DNA of 64,000 nt from Sulfurospirillum cavolei (GTDB lineage Bacteria > Campylobacterota > Campylobacteria > Campylobacterales > Sulfurospirillaceae): NCBI RefSeq assembly GCF_000813325.1, contig NZ_BBQE01000006.1; one strand, written 5' to 3'. Within the stretch, counting starts at the first letter, position 1. Each line of letters opens with the position of its first letter. The notes under the pieces are model-generated. The model searched no databases and was not told where the DNA came from. It saw only the letters and a list, made by a program, of their open reading frames with translations. Position numbers and translations under genes: made by a program. Shown one piece after another: positions 34,891-43,360 of this stretch.

Positions 34891-36348
34891 TTATTTCTCG
34901 TCAAAGGTAATGGAAATATTAATACGCATTCCTTTTAAAGCTTCACGTAAAATATCGCTTTGGGCAAGTCCCGAAATACTTCTGGAAATGCTATTTTCGA
35001 TTTCACCGCGTATAACGTCTATTTTTTCTTCTTCTTGTACGCCTTCTTGGTCGCAACATGGCGTTAAAGACTCCGGAGTATCTTCGTCTATGACTTCTCC
35101 GAACGCCGATTTAAGAAGATTTTCGTTCAAATCATCCAACGATGCGATGCTAGCATCTTGGGTGCGAGGTGCAACAACGTCGATAGCGGTAAGGGGTTCT
35201 AATGAAGCATCTTCGTGTTCAAGCTCTTCCACAGCATCATCGACATGTGGAATCATAAGCGCGTCGTCTTCGGGGAAGTCCGCGTCGTCTTCATCTTCGG
35301 ATATTTCCTCCGTCGATTCGACCAACGTCTCTTCAAAAGAGTCGATGATCTCTTCTTGCGGAAGGATTTCTTCTTCCTCTTCTTCTGTGTCAATCTGCGT
35401 TATCGGCATTTCATGCACATCGGAGGCTTCCTCCAACGCCAAATCTTCGTCTTCAAGAGACCCTAAAGAGAGTACGTCCGTCTGATCTTGCGTTTTTGTA
35501 TCTTCTTCAAATGCAAAATCGTCTTCTTCCTCTTTTTTCTCGTCTTCGTCGTCGTCGTCGAGGAAAGCTAAAGTATCGTCGATTTCATGCAAAGCTTCGT
35601 TTTCTTCTTCTTGATCGCTGTCGTCTAAAAGCTGTTTCACTTCGTTAATATCGTCTTTGTCTAAAATACACGGCGTTGCTTCGTCTTTTTCCTCTTTGAG
35701 AGCTTCGTCGTCTTCTTGCGCCGGCACCGTACCTAGCATTTCGTCTTCTTCAAGCAATAATGACGCGTCATCCAATTCGTCTAAAGCCAACTCTTCTTCA
35801 TTCTTGGATGGGATATCTTGGGTATGCGCGTCGAGTAATGTTTCATCTTCAAACGACATTTCACCAAGCTCCACTTCTCCTAATTCTAACGATGCATCTT
35901 CATCGTCGGAAGCGATCGGAAGCGTTAGAGGCTCGTCTTCGTCTAAGGTATCGATATTGTCGATATCAAAGGCTTTTTCTTCGTCGTTTTGCTCAGGAAG
36001 GACGATCGGGTCTTCGACTCTAACGCTCAAAAGCGTATTTTTCGCTTTTTCCAGTAACGTGAGAAAATCGGTCGGTAAAAAAGGTTTTTCCAAAAGAACG
36101 TTTACACCTTGGGGTTTTTGCGTACCTCGTTGCCCGATATAAACAACATAGTTGCATTCACTCGTCTCTTTAACGCCTTCAAGGGCTTCTTCTTCATACA
36201 CCTCGTTATCTACCAATATGACGTCGTATTGAACCAAGGGAACCAACCCGTAATCGTCAAATTCGTCCAACTCATACCCGACCTTATCGGTACTAAGTTT
36301 GATAAGCCTTGAAACGGCGGGGTTCGTGTTGAGTAGTAACAGGCGCAT
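34891..36348 (-). CDS. ChePep-like poly-acidic chemotaxis/motility regulator
   Basis: The 485-residue protein has a receiver-like N-terminal domain (residues 1 to about 110, MRLLLLNTNPAVSRLI and VLLEKPFLPTDFL). About 310 residues of Glu/Asp-rich low complexity follow, then a conserved C-terminal segment (RGEIENSISRSISGL). This is the plan of ChePep (HP0322 of H. pylori), a Campylobacterota-specific protein at the flagellated pole that affects chemotactic swimming. It occupies the same place next to gmk. ATG 36348 follows GGAG. An upstream extension of 11 codons is less likely. The acidic part makes strong serine-rich shadow frames on the other strand. Confidence 0.85.
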   Translation of the reverse strand: MRLLLLNTNPAVSRLIKLSTDKVGYELDEFDDYGLVPLVQYDVILVDNEVYEEEALEGVKETSECNYVVYIGQRGTQKPQGVNVLLEKPFLPTDFLTLLEKAKNTLLSVRVEDPIVLPEQNDEEKAFDIDNIDTLDEDEPLTLPIASDDEDASLELGEVELGEMSFEDETLLDAHTQDIPSKNEEELALDELDDASLLLEEDEMLGTVPAQEDDEALKEEKDEATPCILDKDDINEVKQLLDDSDQEEENEALHEIDDTLAFLDDDDEDEKKEEEDDFAFEEDTKTQDQTDVLSLGSLEDEDLALEEASDVHEMPITQIDTEEEEEEILPQEEIIDSFEETLVESTEEISEDEDDADFPEDDALMIPHVDDAVEELEHEDASLEPLTAIDVVAPRTQDASIASLDDLNENLLKSAFGEVIDEDTPESLTPCCDQEGVQEEEKIDVIRGEIENSISRSISGLAQSDILREALKGMRINISITFDEK

Positions 36349-36408
36349 GCTCACTCCTGAATGAGAATTAGTATTTCCCATTGTAGTATAAAAAAATTTA
36401 TGATTGCT

Positions 36409-37182
36409 TTAACGTAGAAAAAGAAGTGACAAATGGTTCATCGCTTCGATAAATTCCCGCTTGAAAATCAGCATCATCGATGCTAAAACGGCAATCAAAA
36501 CGACAAACGAAACGGCGATACGAATCGGAAATCCGACGACCAAGAGGTTGAATTGAGGCATGGTTTTCATGAGCATACCGAAAACGACGTCGAGAAGGAG
36601 TGAAAATGCCACAACGGGAAAAGAAAGGACAAAGCCGTAAACAAAAATCCCCGTCGTTGCTTTGATTAAGTAAGTCAAAACGTTCATATGAGGGTAAAAC
36701 GTCCCCAGCGGTAAAAGCGTCAAAGAATCGGCAATAAATAAAAGCATTTGATGATGTCCGTTAAATGCCAAAATGACCATTAACCCTATTAACGCTAAAA
36801 TTTGAGAAATAACCGGTACCGACGAACTGGTTTGAGGATCCATAACGCTTGCCATCGTAAAGCCCATAACAAAAGCGATCTGCATTCCCGCCATTTGTAA
36901 AATCGAAAGAACGATCGTTAACATTAATCCACCGATTAAACCGATCAAAAGCTCGGAGAGAATCGCAAGCAATAAGTTAAGCAAAGTCGGCACAAACGGC
37001 AAAGGAGGCAATAAGGGATAAAGAAAAATAACCATAAAAAACGTTATCGACGTTTTAATGCTTAACGGAATCGTCGCATGCGAGAAAAAAGGGAAAAAGG
37101 CAAATAAGCCGCTTAGTCGGGCAAAGAGAAGAAAAAAAAGAATCACATGTTCTTCGCCGAAGAGTCGAATAAGCGATTCCAT
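36409..37182 (-). CDS. fliR: Flagellar export apparatus protein FliR
   Basis: FliR is an inner-membrane component of the flagellar type III export gate, working with FliP and FliQ. The 257-residue protein has six hydrophobic segments and family phrases RLSGLFAFFPFF, LLSELLIGLIGGL, GMQIAFVMGF and FNLLVVGFPIRI. It lies 4 bases after the LolD-like ATPase gene and 60 bases before ChePep. Another polar flagellar gene beside ChePep is consistent with motility. Confidence 0.95.
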   Translation of the reverse strand: MESLIRLFGEEHVILFFLLFARLSGLFAFFPFFSHATIPLSIKTSITFFMVIFLYPLLPPLPFVPTLLNLLLAILSELLIGLIGGLMLTIVLSILQMAGMQIAFVMGFTMASVMDPQTSSSVPVISQILALIGLMVILAFNGHHQMLLFIADSLTLLPLGTFYPHMNVLTYLIKATTGIFVYGFVLSFPVVAFSLLLDVVFGMLMKTMPQFNLLVVGFPIRIAVSFVVLIAVLASMMLIFKREFIEAMNHLSLLFLR

Positions 37183-37185
37183 CGT

Positions 37186-37830
37186 CTATACTTCTTCTTT
37201 CAATCCGTCGACGTGAAGATGTTTGACGTACGTGCATTGCCGTGCAAGTTGCCGATTGTGTGTCACGAGTAAAAGAGCGGCATTTTCGCGTTCAATGTAT
37301 TCGAAAAGAACGTTCATGACCTCTTGAGCCGTTTTATCGTCCAAATTGCCCGTCGGTTCATCGGCAAAAATAATTTTAGGTTTTTTTGCAAGAACGCGTG
37401 CAATAGAAACACGCTGTTGCTGTCCACCGGAAAGATCTCCGACTCGATAATGCATAAACTCCGCGATACCCAAACGCTCCAAAAGCGTCGGATCAACCGT
37501 TTTATCGCTAATAAACGAGGCTAGTTCAACGTTTTCGTCGGCAAAAAAACCTTTAAAAAGGTAATGGGATTGAAAAATAATCCCGACATCGTAACGTCGT
37601 AACTTTAAGCGAACGTCATCGCTATCTTTGTAGATATGGCGATCGCACAAAACAACTTCACCCTTATTCGGGGCTAAAAGCGTCGAACAAATATGCAATA
37701 AAGTCGATTTTCCGCTACCGCTCACGCCTAAAATCGCCATAGACTCTTTTGCAGCCAATTCAAACGTAACATTGTCGAACAGCAGGTAGTCAAAAGAGTG
37801 TGAGAGTGCGTTTGCGTGTAGTAAAGACAT
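37186..37830 (-). CDS. ABC transporter ATP-binding protein, LolD-like
   Basis: The 214-residue ATPase has Walker A GVSGSGKST near residue 36, signature LSGGQQQRVSIARVL near 138, and Walker B IIFADEPTGNLDD. The length and the 'GNLDD' extension place it in the LolD/MacB/FtsE group, which works with FtsX-like permeases in lipoprotein release or efflux. No permease is adjacent. ATG 37830 is used. A TTG directly before it is also in frame. It precedes fliR on the same strand. Confidence 0.85.
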   Translation of the reverse strand: MSLLHANALSHSFDYLLFDNVTFELAAKESMAILGVSGSGKSTLLHICSTLLAPNKGEVVLCDRHIYKDSDDVRLKLRRYDVGIIFQSHYLFKGFFADENVELASFISDKTVDPTLLERLGIAEFMHYRVGDLSGGQQQRVSIARVLAKKPKIIFADEPTGNLDDKTAQEVMNVLFEYIERENAALLLVTHNRQLARQCTYVKHLHVDGLKEEV

Positions 37831-37840
37831 CAATGTCCTT

Positions 37841-37872
37841 CCAAAAAAGAGGTGAAGAGTTGCCCCTTCACC
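37841..37872 (-). terminator. Rho-independent terminator after tsf
   Basis: On the minus strand GGTGAAG, an 8-base loop and CTTCACC form a perfect 7-pair stem followed by TCTTTTTT, 16 bases after the tsf stop codon. It ends the rpsB-tsf transcript before the LolD-like gene. Confidence 0.8.
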
Positions 37873-37887
37873 GATCGTTTAAAATCG

Positions 37888-38955
37888 TTATTTCAGTTGT
37901 TCTGCAACTTCGGAAGCGAAGTCGCATGCTTTTTTCTCTAAGCCTTCGCCGAGTTCAAAACGAACATAACCTACCAGTTCGATTTTACCGCCGAATTCTT
38001 TGCTTTTTTCTTCAACCACTTGAGCGATGGTTTTTTTATCGTCCATAACGTAGAATTGACTTAGAAGCGTATATTGTTGGTCAAGTTGCGTATTGTCGGC
38101 GATAAAGCGTTCAATTTGTCCCGGAATAATTTTATCCCAAATTTTTTCGGGTTTTCCTTGAGCTTTTAGCTCCGCTTCCATCTCTTTTTGCGCTTGCGCT
38201 AAAACTTCGTCCGTCAATTGTACGCGAGAGACGAAAAGCGGTACACGTTTAAGAGGTTTTTTAAGGCGTGCCAATTCTTCGTTTTCTTTTTCGATATCGG
38301 CTTTAATACCGATCGTTTCTTGCTCTACGAACGCAGGATCGAGTTCGGTATAACTTAAGTACGTAGGCTTCATTGCCGCGGCATGCATACAAAGGTTACG
38401 AATAAATTCGCCCGCTTTTTGAGCGGTCGCTTCGCTGTCGCAACTTGCCGCAATTAAAACGCCCACGCGTCCGTTGGAGTGAACATAACCGTTGACGACG
38501 CCGTTGGCACCCGCTTTAAGCGTTGCAAAGCGTCTTACGACCAAGTTTTCACCGATTGTTGCGACTTTCGTAGCAAAATACTCTTCAAACGGCGTACCGT
38601 TAATGGTCGTTTTCATGAGCTCTTCCGTCGTCTCGACGTTCGTTGCTTGAATATGTGCCGTCGTGTCTTTCGTCAAAGCGATAAAACCTTCGTTTTTCGC
38701 AACGAAATCCGTTTCCGCATTGATCTCGCTAACGGTTGCCGTTTTGAGTGTCGGATCGACGTAAACGTTTACCAAACCTTCACTTGCCAATCTGTCCGCT
38801 TTTTTAGCCGCTTTTCCCAAACCTTTTTCTCTTAAAAGGTTCGTAGCCGCTTCAAAATCGCCGTCCGTATCGACGAGTGCTTTTTTACAATCCATCATAC
38901 CTGCACCGGTAGACTCGCGTAACTCTTTTACTAAAGCAGCGGTAATTTCAGCCAT
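37888..38955 (-). CDS. tsf: Elongation factor Ts
   Basis: EF-Ts recharges EF-Tu with GTP. The 355-residue protein has the UBA-like start LVKELRESTGAGMMDCKKAL, the TDFVAKN motif near residue 83 and a long C-terminal dimer domain. At 355 residues it is longer than the 283 of E. coli, as in Campylobacter. The ATG overlaps the rpsB stop by 1 base. Confidence 0.97.
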   Translation of the reverse strand: MAEITAALVKELRESTGAGMMDCKKALVDTDGDFEAATNLLREKGLGKAAKKADRLASEGLVNVYVDPTLKTATVSEINAETDFVAKNEGFIALTKDTTAHIQATNVETTEELMKTTINGTPFEEYFATKVATIGENLVVRRFATLKAGANGVVNGYVHSNGRVGVLIAASCDSEATAQKAGEFIRNLCMHAAAMKPTYLSYTELDPAFVEQETIGIKADIEKENEELARLKKPLKRVPLFVSRVQLTDEVLAQAQKEMEAELKAQGKPEKIWDKIIPGQIERFIADNTQLDQQYTLLSQFYVMDDKKTIAQVVEEKSKEFGGKIELVGYVRFELGEGLEKKACDFASEVAEQLK

Positions 38956-39746
38956 TATTCGCCTTCCTCTACTACTGCTTCTTCTTCGCTCATCGCTTCA
39001 TCGATCAAGTCGTTTTTTTCTTCTTCGCTTGCTTCGACCGCTTCTTCAGCCGCAGGAGCGTCTTTAGCACGAATCTCCGCTCCTTCGCTCATCGCTTCAC
39101 ACATCTCTTTACAGAAAAGTTGAATCGAGCGAATCGCATCGTCGTTTCCGGGGATCGGTAAATCAACCATATCGGGATCGCAGTTTGTATCAAGTGGAGC
39201 AACGACCGTAATACCTAAACGTCTTGCCTCTTGAACGGCAATTTTTTCTTTCACGGTATCAATAACAAAGATCATATCGGGTAAGTTTTTCATATTGCGG
39301 ATACCGCCGAGGTAATCCAAAAGTTTCTCTTTTTTTCTTCGAAGCATCAACGCTTCTTTTTTAGTTAGAAGATCGATTTGTCCGTCTTCTTCCATTTTTT
39401 CGATGATGTCAAGTTTACGGATAGATTGTCTAATGGTTTGATAGTTAGTCAGCATACCGCCTAACCATCGGTGGTTAACGTATGGCATACCGCATTTTTC
39501 CGCATATTCGCGAATAGCTTGGCTTGCTTGTTTTTTGGTTCCGACGAACAACATTGATTTACCTTCCGCCGCTGCATCTTTGACAACATTGTAGGTATAT
39601 CTGAAATAACGTAGCGTTTTTTGAAGGTCTACGATATAAATATTTTTTCTCTCTCCGAAGATGAATTTCTTCATCTTTGGATTCCAGCGTCTTGTTTGGT
39701 GTCCGAAGTGTACACCGCACTCCAATAGGTCTTTCATGGTTACCAT
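38955..39746 (-). CDS. rpsB: 30S ribosomal protein S2
   Basis: S2 has 263 residues with the family start LLECGVHFGHQTRRWNPKM and MPYVNHRWLGGMLTN near residue 90. PDMIFVIDTVKE and GITVVAPLDTNCDPD complete the family signature. The C-terminal 35 residues are very acidic (EEAVEASEEEKNDLIDEAM), an addition common in this lineage. It leads the rpsB-tsf operon. The leader of about 100 bases contains a CACACC/GGTGTG inverted pair that could serve in autoregulation. Confidence 0.97.
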   Translation of the reverse strand: MVTMKDLLECGVHFGHQTRRWNPKMKKFIFGERKNIYIVDLQKTLRYFRYTYNVVKDAAAEGKSMLFVGTKKQASQAIREYAEKCGMPYVNHRWLGGMLTNYQTIRQSIRKLDIIEKMEEDGQIDLLTKKEALMLRRKKEKLLDYLGGIRNMKNLPDMIFVIDTVKEKIAVQEARRLGITVVAPLDTNCDPDMVDLPIPGNDDAIRSIQLFCKEMCEAMSEGAEIRAKDAPAAEEAVEASEEEKNDLIDEAMSEEEAVVEEGE

Positions 39747-39781
39747 GAAGCTCTCCTTTGTTTAATTTTTGGTTTTGCCTC

Positions 39782-39851
39782 CACACCCGTCAACAGTTCA
39801 ACACTGCAACCGTAAAGGATTGGTGTGTGTGAGATTAGGACGGAGATTATA
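39782..39851 (-). promoter_or_regulatory. rpsB promoter and leader
   Basis: On the minus strand a TATAAT box (39846-39851) is about 100 bases upstream of rpsB. In the resulting leader, CACACC at 39782-39787 can pair with GGTGTG at 39822-39827. A leader hairpin is known to mediate S2 autoregulation in E. coli. The same role here is only suggested. Confidence 0.45.
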
Positions 39852-39937
39852 GTCAAAACAAGATTAAAATTTGCTTGTTTTATGCTCAAGAAAAGCATCG
39901 CTCATAAACTTTAATCTAAAATAAATTAGAAAAGTTC

Positions 39938-39943
39938 TATAAT
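39938..39943 (+). promoter_or_regulatory. Probable -10 element for mlaA-mlaC
   Basis: TATAAT at 39938-39943 lies about 30 bases before the mlaA GTG start, in the divergent gap with rpsB. The upstream sequence is AT-rich, with no clear -35. Confidence 0.5.
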
Positions 39944-39973
39944 TGCGACAATTTTACTATTTCGGAGTTGCCG

Positions 39974-40717
39974 GTGCGTCTACTATTTTTGACATGTTTT
40001 TTCAGTTTATCGCTATTATGGGCGGCAAACCCTACGCCTCAACAAGCAAGCGAAGACGTTGAAACCGAATTTGCCGATAAAACAAGCGAAGCTCTTTTTG
40101 ATCCGTTGGAAGGATACAACCGTTTTATGACGGACGTCAACGATCATTTTTACGAATACCTTCTTAGACCGACGGCGCAAGGATACGCTTATCTCGTACC
40201 TGAGGGCGCACGTAAAGGTCTTTCCAATGCGTTTGAAAACCTTTTTTTCCCGATTCGTTTCGTCAATAACCTTTTACAGTTTAAATGGCTCAATGCCTTT
40301 GAAGAGTCCGAGCGTTTCGTCTTGAACTCAACGATGGGTATCTTGGGTTTTCGCGACGTTGCCGCAGAAGAGTTGCACATTTACGCACACGATGAGGATT
40401 TCGGACAAACTTTGGGCGCTTACGGCGTCGGTAGCGGCTTTCACATCGTACTGCCGATTATAGGACCGTCCAATGCCCGTGATCTTGTCGGGCTTGCGGG
40501 TGATTATTGGTTGAATCCGCTTACGTATATCGAAGCGCGCGACGCAAATATGGTCGACAATACCGCCGAATCTCTCGGTGTAACGGCATTTTATATGATC
40601 AATCGTACGTCCTTACATGTGAACGAATACGACAGTCTCAAGAAAGATGCGATCGAACTTTATCCGTTTTTACGCGATATTTACGAATCGCGTCGAAACA
40701 AACTGATAAGCGAATAA
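39974..40717 (+). CDS. mlaA: MlaA/VacJ family outer-membrane lipid transport protein
   Basis: MlaA pulls misplaced phospholipids from the outer leaflet of the outer membrane. The 247-residue protein has a signal peptide and family motifs DPLEGYNRFM, NLFFPIRFVNNLLQ and NSTMGILGFRDVA. It also has GSGFHIVLPIIGPSNARDLVG and the NPLTY region. GTG 39974 is chosen from GGAG six bases before it, and a TTG at 39968 is possible. I see no proper lipobox: the only early cysteine is in FLTCFF. It may be cut after WAA rather than lipidated. mlaC follows after 4 bases. Confidence 0.9.
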   Translation: MRLLFLTCFFSLSLLWAANPTPQQASEDVETEFADKTSEALFDPLEGYNRFMTDVNDHFYEYLLRPTAQGYAYLVPEGARKGLSNAFENLFFPIRFVNNLLQFKWLNAFEESERFVLNSTMGILGFRDVAAEELHIYAHDEDFGQTLGAYGVGSGFHIVLPIIGPSNARDLVGLAGDYWLNPLTYIEARDANMVDNTAESLGVTAFYMINRTSLHVNEYDSLKKDAIELYPFLRDIYESRRNKLISE

Positions 40718-40721
40718 AATC

Positions 40722-41336
40722 ATGATGCAAAAATTACTTTCCGGCATTTGGGTCATGCTCGTATGCGCACATTCGCTTCTAGCGCTCCCCGAAAGCGATA
40801 TTACCTCTTTTATGCGTTCCAATATCGATCTTGCTACGTCTATTTTACGCAATACGCATCTCTCAAAACAAGAGCGTTCGGGTAAAATTTTTGCCATTTT
40901 CGATTCGGTGTTCGATTACACGTTAATGGCAAAATTATCGATAGGCGCAAAACAATGGGAAAGTTTATCTTCAGAGAAACAACACGAATTTACGAAGTTG
41001 TTCGAGATGCGCTTGAAAAACTCCTACATGGAAAAACTCGATCTGTATACCGACGAAAAGATCGTGATTAAGAACTTGGAGAAAATCAAAGACACGCGGA
41101 TTCACTTAACAACCCATCTGATGAAAAACGGCGAAGTGTACGAAATTATTTACAAATTTTATAAAACCGCCAATGCCGGAGAATGGATGATCTATGATGT
41201 CGATATTTTAGGCGTGAGTATTATTCAAACGTACCGTACGCAGTTTGCGGAAATTCTAGCGAAAGAACCGTTCGATCAATTGTTAGCAAGGCTCAAAGAA
41301 CCCGAGCCTGCCGATACAAAAAAAGCACCTCAATAA
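40722..41336 (+). CDS. mlaC: MlaC-like phospholipid carrier
   Basis: The 204-residue protein has a signal peptide (LLSGIWVMLVCAHSLLA) and the MlaC/Ttg2D fold with IFAIFDSVFDYTLMAKLSIG and YKFYKTANAGEWMIYDV. The ISIIQTYRTQF segment of the family appears as VSIIQTYRTQFAEIL. MlaC shuttles phospholipid between MlaA and the inner-membrane MlaFEDB complex. That complex is not in the window. The gene sits 4 bases after mlaA and ends 3 bases before the convergent trpA stop. Confidence 0.9.
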   Translation: MMQKLLSGIWVMLVCAHSLLALPESDITSFMRSNIDLATSILRNTHLSKQERSGKIFAIFDSVFDYTLMAKLSIGAKQWESLSSEKQHEFTKLFEMRLKNSYMEKLDLYTDEKIVIKNLEKIKDTRIHLTTHLMKNGEVYEIIYKFYKTANAGEWMIYDVDILGVSIIQTYRTQFAEILAKEPFDQLLARLKEPEPADTKKAPQ

Positions 41337-41339
41337 TGC

Positions 41340-42080
41340 TTAAGTATTAATTTTTTCTTTGATGATGCGTGCTTTTTCCGCAATTTTTTCGATTTTTTGA
41401 GTACCGCTTAAGCTCTCATCCAGTAAGACTTCGACAAACGCACTTCCTACGATAACGCCTTCAACGCCTTTTGCCCGTTCCTTAGCCGTCTTTTCATTCA
41501 CGCCGAATCCTACAAACACCGGCGTTTGACTCTGTTCTTTAATCGCATGAATCGTTTTGCTCAAATCTTCACCGGCATGAGCTCCCGTAATACCGGCATA
41601 CGCGACAAGGTAAATAAACCCTTGTGCATGTTTGACGATATGTGCGATACGCTCTTTAGTATCGGTCGGTGCGACGAAGCTAACCATTGCAAGATTGCGT
41701 TGCTGCATCAAAGGCATGTAGCACAAAGCTTCTTCGTGCGGCAAATCGGGAATAATAAAACCTTTCACGCCCAAATCGAGTGCTTTTTGAGTGATGGCAT
41801 CTAAACCTTTATGGTAAAAAGGGTTAAAATATCCCATCCAATAAGTCTCAAGTTCCGTCGCGACGACGGAAGATATTTCAAAAAGCGTTTCAAGTTTAAA
41901 ACCGTTTTGCAAGGCTTTAAGGTTTGCCGATTCGATGATCGGACCGTCCGCCACGGGATCGGAAAAAGGAATACCTAACTCTAATTTATCGACGCCCGAT
42001 TGTTTTAAGGACGATACTAAATCCAACGTAAATGCTTTATCGGGAAAACCCGCCGTTACGTACGCGACTAATTGCTTCAC
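41340..42080 (-). CDS. trpA: Tryptophan synthase alpha chain
   Basis: TrpA cleaves indole-3-glycerol phosphate. The 246-residue protein has the catalytic Glu in LELGIPFSDPVADGP near residue 36 and the catalytic Asp in GFIIPDLPHEEA. The substrate loop is AYAGITGAHAG and the phosphate site is GFGVNEKTAKE. No trpB or other trp gene adjoins it, so the pathway is split. Its start overlaps the end of the Hpt gene by 4 bases. Confidence 0.95.
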   Translation of the reverse strand: MKQLVAYVTAGFPDKAFTLDLVSSLKQSGVDKLELGIPFSDPVADGPIIESANLKALQNGFKLETLFEISSVVATELETYWMGYFNPFYHKGLDAITQKALDLGVKGFIIPDLPHEEALCYMPLMQQRNLAMVSFVAPTDTKERIAHIVKHAQGFIYLVAYAGITGAHAGEDLSKTIHAIKEQSQTPVFVGFGVNEKTAKERAKGVEGVIVGSAFVEVLLDESLSGTQKIEKIAEKARIIKEKINT

Positions 42081-42487
42081 TCTTTCTCCAACTGATGGGG
42101 TACTTTTATAATCAAGGGATTTAACACGGTAAAAAAGGGCGCGTCGTCTTCGACGTCTTTGCGATATTTTTCAAACTGATCGCTTACTAAAAGTAACCAA
42201 TCGATAAATGCTTCGCTTGCGGGTCCTTTTAACACGCGTGCTTCTTCGGCAATATCTTCGGCTAAAACCGCTAATTTAATGATCGGATCTAATTTTAAAA
42301 AACCGGCGGCGGATTTCATATTGTGGAAAATACGAAAAAGATCTCCGATATTATCGCTGTAGCGATCCGCTTTACTCATTCCGATAATTAAAGGTTCCAT
42401 GTTTTCACACATGATCGCAAAATGGGAAACAAAATCTTCAACAATTTCCATATCAAAATCGACTTCCAATTGTGCCAGAATACCCAT
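42077..42487 (-). CDS. Hpt-domain protein
   Basis: The 136-residue protein is a histidine phosphotransfer domain with nothing else attached. His55 lies in FRIFHNMKSAAGFL, the equivalent of the phospho-accepting helix motif. It carries phosphate between a hybrid kinase and response regulators, but no kinase or regulator adjoins it, so partners are unknown. The 4-base overlap with trpA is probably fortuitous operon packing. It is divergent from panB. Confidence 0.75.
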   Translation of the reverse strand: MGILAQLEVDFDMEIVEDFVSHFAIMCENMEPLIIGMSKADRYSDNIGDLFRIFHNMKSAAGFLKLDPIIKLAVLAEDIAEEARVLKGPASEAFIDWLLLVSDQFEKYRKDVEDDAPFFTVLNPLIIKVPHQLEKE

Positions 42488-42554
42488 GGTGCATACCTCC
42501 GAAGTGACTCATTGTACCATTTTTAATCTAAAATTTTCTTATCCCAAATTAGGG

Positions 42555-42560
42555 TATAAT
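42555..42560 (+). promoter_or_regulatory. Probable -10 element for panB-ruvB operon
   Basis: TATAAT at 42555-42560 precedes panB by only 7 bases, so transcription may start almost at the ATG and the message may be leaderless or use another start. The 80-base gap also serves the Hpt gene on the other strand. Confidence 0.4.
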
Positions 42561-42567
42561 CCTCTTT

Positions 42568-43356
42568 ATGAAAACAATTACATCCATTCAAAAGCACAAA
42601 GGAACGACTCCTTTAACCGTCATTACCGCGTATGATGCGCTTTTTGCTTCCCTCTTCGATCAAAAAGTCGATATCATTCTTGTGGGCGATAGCCTCAATA
42701 TGAGCTTTAACGCCAAACCCGATACGCTCTCGGCGTCTATGGACGTTATGCTGTACCACACGAAAGCGGTTTGTGCGGGGGCAAAAGAGACTTTTATCGT
42801 TTGCGATATGCCTTTTGGTACTTATACGGACGAAAAAACGGCGATTTATAACGCCTCACGCGTTTATGCCGAAACCGATGCACATGCCGTAAAGATTGAA
42901 GGCGGCATAGCCCGTGCGCCGATTATCAAAGCCTTGACGCAAAATTCCGTTGCGGTGATGGGGCATATCGGCTTAATGCCGCAATTCGTGCGGAGTGAAG
43001 GCGGGTACAAAGTACGCGGGCGCACCGAAGAAGATATTGCGACCCTCATCGAAGATGCCAGAGCCGTCGAAAAAGCCGGTGCATTTAGCGTCGTGATCGA
43101 AGGTGTGGTCGAAGAAGCCGCCAAACGTATTTCCGAAGCGATTTCTATTCCTACGATCGGCATCGGCGCAGGGAAATATACCGACGGACAAGTCTTGGTT
43201 TGGAGTGACATGTTAGGCTTTTTCCAAGCTTTCCAACCTAAATTCGTCAAGCGTTACCTAGAGGGTGCCGCCTTGGTTCAAACCGCACTTGACGCTTATA
43301 TCAAAGAGGTTCAAGAGCGTTCTTTTCCGCAAACCGAATACACCTATCAAAAGTGA
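42568..43356 (+). CDS. panB: 3-methyl-2-oxobutanoate hydroxymethyltransferase
   Basis: PanB makes ketopantoate from alpha-ketoisovalerate and methylenetetrahydrofolate. The 262-residue protein has the family motifs TAYDALFASLFDQ, LVGDSLNMSF, DMPFGTY, AVKIEGG, MGHIGLMPQ and IGIGAGKYTDGQVLVWSDMLG. It is co-transcribed with ruvB, 4 bases downstream. panC is about 31 kb away on the same strand. Confidence 0.96.
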   Translation: MKTITSIQKHKGTTPLTVITAYDALFASLFDQKVDIILVGDSLNMSFNAKPDTLSASMDVMLYHTKAVCAGAKETFIVCDMPFGTYTDEKTAIYNASRVYAETDAHAVKIEGGIARAPIIKALTQNSVAVMGHIGLMPQFVRSEGGYKVRGRTEEDIATLIEDARAVEKAGAFSVVIEGVVEEAAKRISEAISIPTIGIGAGKYTDGQVLVWSDMLGFFQAFQPKFVKRYLEGAALVQTALDAYIKEVQERSFPQTEYTYQK

Positions 43357-43360
43357 GAGA

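Noticed and set aside
34877..36142. Long serine-rich open frames on the plus strand opposite ChePep
   Set aside because: They are the antisense of the Glu/Asp-rich repeat region. They have no ribosome binding site and no family resemblance.
43265..43360. Upstream extension of the ruvB frame inside panB
   Set aside because: RuvB proteins start near the ATG at 43361. The extension is only an overlap frame.
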